A stretch of 35,803 nt of DNA, from contig JAAZFE010000077.1 of assembly GCA_012511885.1 (NCBI GenBank), positions 1 through 35,803 of the forward strand, read 5' to 3'. This DNA comes from Lentisphaerota bacterium. GTDB taxonomy: Bacteria > Verrucomicrobiota > Kiritimatiellia > CAIQIC01 > Lenti-01. The notes beneath the pieces are model-generated. The model was given only the letters and a program-made list of their open reading frames with translations. It had not been told where the DNA came from and ran no database searches. Positions 17,265 through 26,801 of this stretch are shown piece after piece; the stretch's first letter is position 1, and each line of letters opens with the position of its first letter. The position numbers and the translations under genes were made by a program.

Positions 17265-18281
17265 ATGTCGGAAAAACGAACAACAGAGGCACTGAACCGG
17301 GCGGACGCGGAGTTTGAACTGACGCTGCGGCCGGGTCGTTTTGCCGACTTTGTGGGGCAGGCCAAAATCCGCGAGCGCCTCGAGTTGAGCGTGGCCGCGG
17401 CCAGCGAGCGGGGCGAGTCGCTGGATCACGTTTTGCTGTGTGGCCCGCCGGGGCTGGGCAAGACCACCTTGGCCTATATTCTCGGAACGGCGATGGGCGC
17501 GGACGTCAAGGCCACGAGCGGGCCGGTGCTGGCCAAACCGGCCGACCTGGCCGGCATGCTGACCAATCTCGAGCGCGGCGACATCCTGTTCATTGACGAA
17601 ATCCACCGCATCCAGAAGAGCGTGGAGGAATACCTTTATTCCGCCATGGAGGATTACGTTATTGATATCGTGCTGGATCAGGGGGTGCACGCGCGCAGTG
17701 TGCGGCTGAATCTGCCGCGCTTTACGCTGGTGGGGGCCACGACCCGCAGCGGGCTGCTCAGCGCGCCGATGCGCTCGCGCTTCGGCACCACTCACCGACT
17801 GGATTATTATTCGACGAACGAACTGGCGGAGGTGGTCGGGCGCAGCGCGCGGATTCTGGACGTGGATATGGCGGACGACGGCGCGCGCGAGATCGCCAAG
17901 CGCTCGCGGGGGACGCCGCGCGTGGCCAACAACCTGCTGCGCTGGGTGCGCGACTACGCCCAGATCCGGGCGGGCAACCGTATTGATCGCGAGGTGGCCG
18001 ACCGCGCGTTGGCCATGCTGGACGTGGACCGCCACGGACTCGACGAGATGGACAAGCGCATCCTGCGCACCATTGTCGAAAACTATCAGGGCGGCCCGGT
18101 CGGCCTGAACACCATCGCGGTTTCGGTGGGCGAGGAGCCGGGCACCCTCGAGGAAGTGTATGAGCCGTTTTTGATCCAGCAGGGCTTGCTGGCGCGTACG
18201 CCCCAGGGGCGCACCGCCACGGCGGCGGCCTTTCAACTGCTGGGTGTCGCGCCGCGCGGCGGCCAGGAGGATCTGTTTTAG
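17265..18281 (+). CDS. ruvB: Holliday junction DNA helicase RuvB
   Basis: LRPGRFADFVGQAKIRERLELSVAAASERGESLDHVLLCGPPGLGKTTLAYILGTAMG...ILFIDEIHRIQKSVEEYLYSAMED...LVGATTRSGLLSAPMRSRFG. ORF opens at 17241. Confidence 0.97.
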   Translation: MSEKRTTEALNRADAEFELTLRPGRFADFVGQAKIRERLELSVAAASERGESLDHVLLCGPPGLGKTTLAYILGTAMGADVKATSGPVLAKPADLAGMLTNLERGDILFIDEIHRIQKSVEEYLYSAMEDYVIDIVLDQGVHARSVRLNLPRFTLVGATTRSGLLSAPMRSRFGTTHRLDYYSTNELAEVVGRSARILDVDMADDGAREIAKRSRGTPRVANNLLRWVRDYAQIRAGNRIDREVADRALAMLDVDRHGLDEMDKRILRTIVENYQGGPVGLNTIAVSVGEEPGTLEEVYEPFLIQQGLLARTPQGRTATAAAFQLLGVAPRGGQEDLF

Positions 18282-18283
18282 CC

Positions 18284-19297
18284 ATGAAGATACTGGTGAC
18301 CGGCGCGGCGGGGTTTATTGGGTTTCATGTGGCCCGGACTCTGCTGGAACGCAGCGACGAGGTGGTCGGGTTTGACAACCTCAACGCCTATTATGACGTG
18401 ACGCTCAAGGAGGCGCGCCTGGCGCAGTTGACCCCGCACAACGCCTTCACGTTTGTGAAGGGCGATCTCGTGGATGCGGCGGCCGTTCGGGAGCTGTTCG
18501 TGGCGCACAACTTCGAGGTGGTCATCAATCTGGCGGCGCAGGCGGGCGTACGCTATTCCCTCGAGCATCCCGAGGCCTACATTGACAGCAACGTGTCCGG
18601 CTTCATGAACATTCTGGAGGCGTGCCGCCACGCGCGGACGCCGCATCTGGTCTATGCCTCGAGCAGCTCGGTTTACGGCCTCAACGCGAGCCTGCCCTTT
18701 TCCGTGCGCGACAACGTGGATCATCCCGTCTCGCTCTATGCCGCCACCAAAAAAGCCAACGAGCTGATGGCCCACACCTATGCCCACCTCTACGGCCTGC
18801 CGGTGACCGGCCTGCGTTTTTTCACCGTGTATGGCCCCTGGGGGCGCCCCGACATGGCCCTGTTCAAGTTCACTCGCGCCATTCTGGCCGGCGAGCCTAT
18901 CGAGGTGTACAACCACGGCCACATGCGCCGCGATTTCACCTATATTGACGACATCGTGCAGGGCGTGATTCGCACGGCCGACCAGCCCGCGCAGCCCGAT
19001 CCGGCCTGGGACCCCCACGCGCCCAATCCCTCGACCAGCCCCGCGCCCTACCGCCTCTACAACATCGGCAATCACACCCCGGTCGAGCTCGACCGCTTCA
19101 TCGCGATCATCGAGGAGGCGCTCGGCAAGCCCGCCATCCGGAACAACCTGCCGATGCAGCCCGGCGACGTCCCCGCCACCTGTGCCAATGTTGACGACCT
19201 GCGCCAGGCCGTCGGTTTCGCCCCCGCCACTCCCCTCGAAACGGGTGTTGCCCGTTTTATCGAGTGGTATAAACAGTATTATCGGGTCTCCACTTGA
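18284..19297 (+). CDS. NAD-dependent epimerase (UDP-glucuronate 4-epimerase-like)
   Basis: ILVTGAAGFIGFHVARTLLERSDEVVGFDNLNAYYDVTLKEARL...NLAAQAGVRYSLEHPEAYIDSNVSGFMNILEACRH...YASSSSVYG...YAATKKANELMAHTYAHLYGLPVTGLRFFTVYGPWGRPDMAL. Confidence 0.93.
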   Translation: MKILVTGAAGFIGFHVARTLLERSDEVVGFDNLNAYYDVTLKEARLAQLTPHNAFTFVKGDLVDAAAVRELFVAHNFEVVINLAAQAGVRYSLEHPEAYIDSNVSGFMNILEACRHARTPHLVYASSSSVYGLNASLPFSVRDNVDHPVSLYAATKKANELMAHTYAHLYGLPVTGLRFFTVYGPWGRPDMALFKFTRAILAGEPIEVYNHGHMRRDFTYIDDIVQGVIRTADQPAQPDPAWDPHAPNPSTSPAPYRLYNIGNHTPVELDRFIAIIEEALGKPAIRNNLPMQPGDVPATCANVDDLRQAVGFAPATPLETGVARFIEWYKQYYRVST

Positions 19298-19314
19298 ACC
19301 CCGCCCAACCCATG

Positions 19315-19445
19315 TTTCCACGCCATGGAAAACTTTTTGGAGATTTTTCCACGCTATGGAAACTTTCTTTCCACGCTGTGGAAAAACTGGCCCCTTTTCT
19401 CCACGCCATGGAAAACTTTTTGGAGATTTTTCCACGCTATGGAAA
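19315..19445 (+). repeat. array B: five copies of the same palindromic repeat, opposite orientation to array A
   Basis: TTTCCACGCCATGGAAAA (19315), TTTTCCACGCTATGGAAA (19345), TTTCCACGCTGTGGAAAA (19368), TCTCCACGCCATGGAAAA (~19397), TTTTCCACGCTATGGAAA (19428); degenerate partial copy CGCCATGGAAAA near 19568. Confidence 0.92.
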
Positions 19446-19602
19446 GTTTTGCTGCCGCTGCGCTCGCCAAGGCTCGCTCGCTCGCCCGGCATTCGCCGTG
19501 CGCTATAGACCTCGCGTTCGCCATGCGTCCAACACGTTGGACTTTGGCTCTGCACTCGGCTATTCCCCGCCATGGAAAACCGATTATTTGCACGACGCTT
19601 GA

Positions 19603-21625
<2,023 letters not shown>

Positions 21626-21629
<4 letters not shown>

Positions 21630-22510
21630 GTCGGTTGCCCGCGATCAAACATCGCCTGGCCAGCGGCCTGTCTATTGCGGCGGTGCTTTTCGCGATTTTC
21701 TTTCTGGCACCGGACATTGTTGCGCCGTTCGTCTTGGCGGGGCTGGCGGCTCTGATGGCGTTCGAGTTCTACGCCATGATCAAGTCCGGCGGCATTCCCA
21801 ATTTCAACTATTTCGGCGCGCTGTTCAGCGTGATGCTGGTGTTGGCGCCGTGGTTGGAGCCGCGCGGCTTCGCCAGCGCCGGCACCTGGGATGCGCTGAT
21901 CCTGTTTTTGCTGATCATCGGGATTTTTCTGCGGCAGTTTCCGCAGAAGGACAATCCCGCGCCGCTCCAGACGATTGGCGGCACCCTGTTTGGCGTGCTG
22001 TACGTGGGTCTGCTCTGGAACTTCATGAGCAAGCTGATGGTCTATCAGCGTCCGGTTGATTTTGCCGGTTCCATCTACTGGCCCGGGCGCTGGCTGCTAT
22101 TGTATGCGGTCTTTGCGGCCAAGTTCACGGACATCGGCGCCTATCTCGTGGGTTGCGCCATCGGTCGCCACAAGTTGATTCCGCGCATCTCGCCGGGCAA
22201 GTCGTGGGAGGGCGTGTTTGGCGGGATGGCGATCGGTACGCTGGCGGGTTTTCTGCTGGTTTGGGGAATGGAGCACACATCCGTACCCTTTAGCGCCCTC
22301 GGGTTGACGCCGTTGCGGGCGATTCCGCTGGGGCTGTTTCTCTCGGTTTGCGCCGTGGTGGGCGACCTGGTCGAATCGCTCTTCAAGCGTGCGGCCAACG
22401 TCAAGGACTCGGGCGGCATCGTGCCCGGGATGGGCGGCACGCTGGATGTGCTCGACAGCATTTTGTTCACCGCGCCCGGGGTCTATCTGTTCCTGCGGCT
22501 GGCGGCTTGA
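21626..22510 (+). CDS. cdsA: phosphatidate cytidylyltransferase
   Basis: Multi-TM protein with DIGAYLVGCAIGRHKLIPRISPGKSWEGVFGG...SVCAVVGDLVESLFKRAANVKDSGGIVPGMGGTLDVLDSILFTAP; ATGA overlap with uppS. Confidence 0.95.
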
Positions 22511-22594
22511 ACCGGCGGCGCGGCGCTCATGCGGGCTGTTTGTTTTCGGGTGAGGACGCTTCCGGGTTTTGCGCCGGAGGGCAAAATGCCCTAT

Positions 22595-22653
22595 CCTGGA
22601 TTATTCATCAACATGGATGAAAGTATTGTTATTTACTGCAGGGCAGTATGATG
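22595..22653 (+). repeat. copy 2 of the ~59-bp dispersed intergenic repeat
   Basis: CCTGGATTATTCATCAACATGGATGAAAGTATTGTTATTTACTGCAGGGCAGTATGATG; compare 2081-2139. Confidence 0.85.
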
Positions 22654-22731
22654 CGGAAATAATCATGAAAAATTCGGTTTTCATCCATGTTGACCCAAGG
22701 CACGACGATTCCAGTCCATCTGCTTTGTTCT

Positions 22732-22768
22732 GCGGGGTTCGCTGTATGCCAATACAGCTTCACCCCGC
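22732..22768 (+). other. strong hairpin upstream of rseP
   Basis: GCGGGG-ttc-GCTGTAT-gcca-ATACAGC-ttca-CCCCGC: 6 + 7 bp stem with small internal loop and 4-nt loop. Confidence 0.7.
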
Positions 22769-22790
22769 CCGCCTCGCATCTGAACCGGAC

Positions 22791-22818
22791 TTGTCGCGTG
22801 CATAATTCAGGCTATACT
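22791..22818 (+). promoter_or_regulatory. predicted sigma-70-like promoter for rseP
   Basis: TTGTCG (22791-22796), 16-nt spacer, TATACT (22813-22818). Confidence 0.5.
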
Positions 22819-22847
22819 CCCGCGGCAGATTCTGAAATGTGGCAACC

Positions 22848-24206
22848 ATGACGTTTGTATTCCCCATATTGGCCATCGTTTTTTTGTTCGGCCTGAGCAT
22901 TTTCGTGCACGAGCTGGGGCACTTTCTCGCGGCGCGCGCGCTGGGGATGGTGGCGGATGTGTTCTCGATCGGGATGGGCCCCGCGCTGTGGAAGCGCAAG
23001 GCGGGCGGCACTGTCTGGAAAATCGGGGCGATTCCCTTTGGCGGCTATGTGGCTTTGCCGCAGATGGCGCCCAACTCCATTCTCGAGGGGGACGGCGGCG
23101 ATGCCGGCTCCGAGGCGCGCGACCTGCCGGCCATCGCGCCTTGGCGCAAGATTGTGGTGGCGCTGGCGGGCGCGGCGGGCAATTTTGTTTTCGCTTTTTT
23201 GCTGGCCGCGGTGGTGTGGGTGGCGGGCAAGCCGTCCTCGCTGCAGGAACTCAACGCGGTGATTGGCTATGTGGCCGAAGACAGCTCCGCAGCCGCCGCC
23301 GGCCTGGCGCCGGGCGACGAAGTCATCGCGCTCAACCAGCGGCCGATCGCCACCTGGCTCGATTTGAGCGAGGCCGCCGCTCTCGCGCCGAATGACGAGG
23401 TGACCCTGCGGGTCCGCACGGTGGGCGGCGACGAGCGCGACATTGTTCTCGAGCTGGTCGCGACCGACTACGGCCTGCGTGTTTTGCCGGGCTTGGCGGG
23501 GCAGGACCCCTGCCATGTGGCCGCGCTCATGCCGGGGCTGGGCGCCGAGCAGGCCGGTATCCAGCCCGGCGACCAAATCCTGCGCTATGGCGATCAGGAG
23601 ATCCACAGCCGCGCGCACCTCAGCCAATTGGTCGAGGGCGCGGGGACCGAGCCCGTAGAGGTCACCGTGCGGCGGGGGGGGCGCGAGCTGGTCATTCCCG
23701 TGGCTGCGCGCTACGACGAGGACAGCCAGCGCTATCTTCTCGGCATCCAGTTCAACATCCTGAGCGACCTTGATTTTACGACCCGCTCGCATCCGACGCC
23801 CTGGGCGCAGGTCAAGAGTCATGCCGGCAGCATCTTCCGGGTGCTGCGCGCGCTGGCCACTCCTTCGACTTCCGGTGCTGCGGCGGGCGCGGTGGGCGGC
23901 CCCATCTTCATTCTCATGATGCTGTGGCTGATGATCAAATCCAGCTTCATTTTGGGGCTGTGGTTCACCGGGCTGCTCAATGTCAATCTGGCCATCATCA
24001 ACCTGTTGCCTGTGCCCATTCTGGACGGCGGCCATGTGGTCATGAATCTCTACGAGTGGATCGCGCGGCGTCCTCCGCCCGCGCGGGTGCTCAACTTCCT
24101 GGCCCACGCCTTCGCGGTGCTGTTCATCGCGCTGTTTCTGGCCCTGACCTTCCGTGACAGCGTCCGGCACCTGCTGCCCCCCCTGCGCCACTGGTTCGGC
24201 GGCTGA
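22848..24206 (+). CDS. rseP: RIP metalloprotease (site-2 protease family) with PDZ domain(s)
   Basis: FVHELGHFLAARALGMVADVFSIGMGP (HExxH), PDZ GLAPGDEVIALNQRPI and GIQPGDQILRYGDQEI, NLAIINLLPVPILDGGHVVMNL. ORF opens at 22839. Confidence 0.95.
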   Translation: MTFVFPILAIVFLFGLSIFVHELGHFLAARALGMVADVFSIGMGPALWKRKAGGTVWKIGAIPFGGYVALPQMAPNSILEGDGGDAGSEARDLPAIAPWRKIVVALAGAAGNFVFAFLLAAVVWVAGKPSSLQELNAVIGYVAEDSSAAAAGLAPGDEVIALNQRPIATWLDLSEAAALAPNDEVTLRVRTVGGDERDIVLELVATDYGLRVLPGLAGQDPCHVAALMPGLGAEQAGIQPGDQILRYGDQEIHSRAHLSQLVEGAGTEPVEVTVRRGGRELVIPVAARYDEDSQRYLLGIQFNILSDLDFTTRSHPTPWAQVKSHAGSIFRVLRALATPSTSGAAAGAVGGPIFILMMLWLMIKSSFILGLWFTGLLNVNLAIINLLPVPILDGGHVVMNLYEWIARRPPPARVLNFLAHAFAVLFIALFLALTFRDSVRHLLPPLRHWFGG

Positions 24207-24358
24207 AGGCAACGGGTCGTTTGGGGGGATGAACCGCGACTGAACGCGGCGAAACGTCACGCGTCCGCTGTGAAACAACGTTGACGATTGGGCCCAAAGT
24301 CCAGAGAAATCACATCCTGTGTTTGGAGAGAATGCGGGTCATCAAGGGCAACATAGAT

Positions 24359-24387
24359 TTGACATGAATTAACCTATAGGTTAAGTA
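24359..24387 (+). promoter_or_regulatory. predicted promoter with a perfect 16-bp palindromic operator in the spacer, upstream of the XRE gene
   Basis: TTGACA (24359-24364) followed by TTAACCTATAGGTTAA (24369-24384, perfect dyad) covering the spacer and start of the likely -10. Confidence 0.55.
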
Positions 24388-24446
24388 AGGGGCGTCCGAT
24401 TTGATTTGGTTTTGGGACCGAATCAAGCGGCACCGAGGAGGCGACC

Positions 24447-24971
24447 ATGAACAACATTATTCGTGAACCAGATGGCTACCGTTTTGAGGAGGCGTTGGAA
24501 TGCGCGAAGCAAGAGAGCGCTTATTGGGGGGAAAGCCTTCGACTTGCCATTGCCGAACGGATGGTTCGAGCTTTAGACGAACAAAATATTACGCGGAGTG
24601 AGCTGGCGGGTCGCATGGGGGTTTCCGCGGCGTACATCACCAAGATGCTTCGGGGGCATGCCAACTTGACCTTGAACAGCTTGGCTAAAATGGCATTTGC
24701 GCTGGATTTGAAGTGGGAGTTTATCTTGCTTCCTAAAGAAGCCAGTCTGGAACCTTATGTCCGGCGTGATGAGGAGGGGATGTCCACCATCCATGTGGCG
24801 GAAGCAGAGACGATAGAAGGACGGGGACAGCCGCTGGTTGTACAGCAAGATGAATATGGGCGAAAACGTCCTTTGGGAACGAGATATAAGAAGCGCAAGA
24901 TTGCAGAAAAACCTAAAACGGATCGGGCTTTGCCGAAAAGGAAAAGGAAGCGCACAGCACAACGAAGTTAG
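24447..24971 (+). CDS. XRE-family helix-turn-helix regulator (orphan antitoxin-like) with basic C-terminal tail
   Basis: ALDEQNITRSELAGRMGVSAAYITKMLRGHANLTLNSLAKMAFALDLKWEFILLP; C-terminus RYKKRKIAEKPKTDRALPKRKRKRTAQRS. Confidence 0.85.
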   Translation: MNNIIREPDGYRFEEALECAKQESAYWGESLRLAIAERMVRALDEQNITRSELAGRMGVSAAYITKMLRGHANLTLNSLAKMAFALDLKWEFILLPKEASLEPYVRRDEEGMSTIHVAEAETIEGRGQPLVVQQDEYGRKRPLGTRYKKRKIAEKPKTDRALPKRKRKRTAQRS

Positions 24972-25026
24972 ACGCTGCGTTAGAACCCGCGTCAGTAGAT
25001 GGTGTGTTGAGGAAAAAAGGGGGGGG

Positions 25027-25103
25027 TGGTACCCCGGGCGCGGCTCGAACGCGCGACCTGCGGATTAGGAATCCGCCGCTCTGTCCTACTGAGCTACCGG
25101 GGC
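25027..25103 (-). tRNA. tRNA-Arg (CCT), CCA encoded
   Basis: Minus strand GCCCCGGTAGCTCAGTAGGACAGAGCGGCGGATTCCTAATCCGCAGGTCGCGCGTTCGAGCCGCGCCCGGGGTACCA; anticodon loop TTCCTAA; G1-U72 wobble. Confidence 0.9.
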
Positions 25104-25220
25104 GTGTGGCTGGAGCTCCGTGAGGGGAGTAGACCAGAAGCAGGGGCGGGCATCAAGTCCGCGGTGGCGCGCGCAATTGGCGTTGCGCGGGCGGGGGGGA
25201 TGGTTTAGGCTCCACCGTGG

Positions 25221-25958
25221 ATGAAAGCGATGGGATTCATCATGGCGGTTCTGCTGCTGCTGGCGGCGGCGGCGGGTTACGCGTCGCAGCCCAAAACACT
25301 GGAAGATTACCAGGTGATCTTGGACCGCAAGCCGTTTGGCGCGCCGCCAGCGGAGGGGTCGGTGCAGCAGGTGATCCGGGTGGAGGAGTCGTTCGCGGCG
25401 ACGATGATTTTGTCGGGGATTTATGAGGAGGAGGACGGCAATTTCCGCGCGGCGATCGTGGACAAGAAGGACAACAGCTATTTTTCGATTTCGGTGGGGC
25501 ACACGAACGCGGAGCGGCAGATTGAGCTGCTGGACGTGGACTATGACAATGAGGAGGCCGCGCTGAAGAAGGGGGACGAGGTGGTCGTGCTGCGGATGGG
25601 CGGCGCGGCGGCGTCGCAGGTGCTGACGACGGCGGAGACGGAAACGCGGATGAAGGAGGCTGCCGAGCGGCGCACTTCGTATGCAGAGCGGAGGCGTCAG
25701 CGCGCGCTGGAGCGGGCGAAACCGGTGGAGATTCCCAAGCCGATTTATACCGGCGCGGAGCTGGAGCGGCATCTGCAGGATTATCAGATGGAGACGATCC
25801 GGCAGGGGTTGCCGCCGTTGCCGGTGCAGTTGACGGCGGATCGGGACGCGCAGCTGGTGGCGGAGGGGTTTTTGGAGCCGGTGGATGAGGATGGGTATAT
25901 TACGGAGTATGTGGATGATGAGGAGGAGCTCTATTACGATTACGACTACGATTACTAA
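25221..25958 (+). CDS. secreted protein of unknown function with acidic Tyr/Asp C-terminus
   Basis: MKAMGFIMAVLLLLAAAAGYASQPKTLEDYQVILDRKPFGAPP...VDDEEELYYDYDYDY*. Confidence 0.65.
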   Translation: MKAMGFIMAVLLLLAAAAGYASQPKTLEDYQVILDRKPFGAPPAEGSVQQVIRVEESFAATMILSGIYEEEDGNFRAAIVDKKDNSYFSISVGHTNAERQIELLDVDYDNEEAALKKGDEVVVLRMGGAAASQVLTTAETETRMKEAAERRTSYAERRRQRALERAKPVEIPKPIYTGAELERHLQDYQMETIRQGLPPLPVQLTADRDAQLVAEGFLEPVDEDGYITEYVDDEEELYYDYDYDY

Positions 25959-26005
25959 CTTGTAGTCGGTTGGGGGGTGGCGGTTGTCGGGGGGGCGGGT
26001 GTGGG

Positions 26006-26710
26006 TTAGAAGAGGGCTTGGGGCGGGGGGGCGGGGGTGATGAGGTCGGGGGTGTTGTGGTGGACGCTGTTGACGCGAAGGCTGACGCAGTGGGTTTGGA
26101 GGTCGGTGCAGCTCTCGCGGAGGAGGTCGGGGAGGCTTTTGGGCGGGGTGGCTGGGTCAAGCCACGCGGCCTGCTGCGCGGGGTTGAGGACGACGGGCAT
26201 GCGGTGGTGGATGGTGGCCAGGGCGGGGGTGGCCGCGGTGGTGAGCATGGCGCAGGTTTCGAGGGGGGTGTCGGTTGCGCGGGGCGGGGCCCAGAGTCCG
26301 GCCAGCGCCAGAACGGGGTGGGCGGGGGAGTGGAAGTAGTAGGGCTGGGGGGTGAGCTGGCCGGTCGGGGTTTCGGCGCGTTCGGTTTGGCTCCACTCGT
26401 ACCAGCCGAGCGCGGGGAGCAGGCAGCGGCAGGCGCGTAGGCTGTCGCGCCACATGGGTTTGGAGGCGGCTTCTTCGGCGCGGGCGTTGAAGGCGAGGGC
26501 GGGGGGCGCGGGGCGGTTCCACCAGGCGGGGATCAGGCCCCAGCGGGCGGGGCGCAGCTGCCAGGCGCCATCGCCGGCGAGAGCCAGGATGAGGATGGTT
26601 TGGGTGGGGGCGACGTTGTAGTTGGCGGGCGCGGGGGGGAGGGTGGTGACGGCCCCGGGCCAGTTGGCGAGGATGTCGTTGACTGCCGGCAATACATAGC
26701 GTCCGCACAT
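26006..26710 (-). CDS. SOS response-associated peptidase (SRAP/YedK/HMCES family)
   Basis: MCGRYVLPAVNDILANW (Cys2), NYNVAPTQ, RPARWGLIPAWW, AFNARAEEAASKPMWRDSLRACRCLLPALGWYEW, TTAATPALATIHHRMPVVL. Confidence 0.95.
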   Translation of the reverse strand: MCGRYVLPAVNDILANWPGAVTTLPPAPANYNVAPTQTILILALAGDGAWQLRPARWGLIPAWWNRPAPPALAFNARAEEAASKPMWRDSLRACRCLLPALGWYEWSQTERAETPTGQLTPQPYYFHSPAHPVLALAGLWAPPRATDTPLETCAMLTTAATPALATIHHRMPVVLNPAQQAAWLDPATPPKSLPDLLRESCTDLQTHCVSLRVNSVHHNTPDLITPAPPPQALF

Positions 26711-26801
26711 GCGGGCAACCCTACGCAATGGCGCGGAGGGCGGTCAAGGGGCGGACCAGTTTCCGATTGAGACGGGGCGGGGGGCGGGATATGATAAATG
26801 G

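Noticed and set aside
19315-19445. Possible CRISPR array
   Set aside because: Units are short 18-bp palindromes with variable centres, short repeated (not unique) spacers and no cas genes.
24447-24971. Complete HigBA-type toxin-antitoxin pair
   Set aside because: Only the HTH protein is present; no toxin-like ORF adjacent on either strand.
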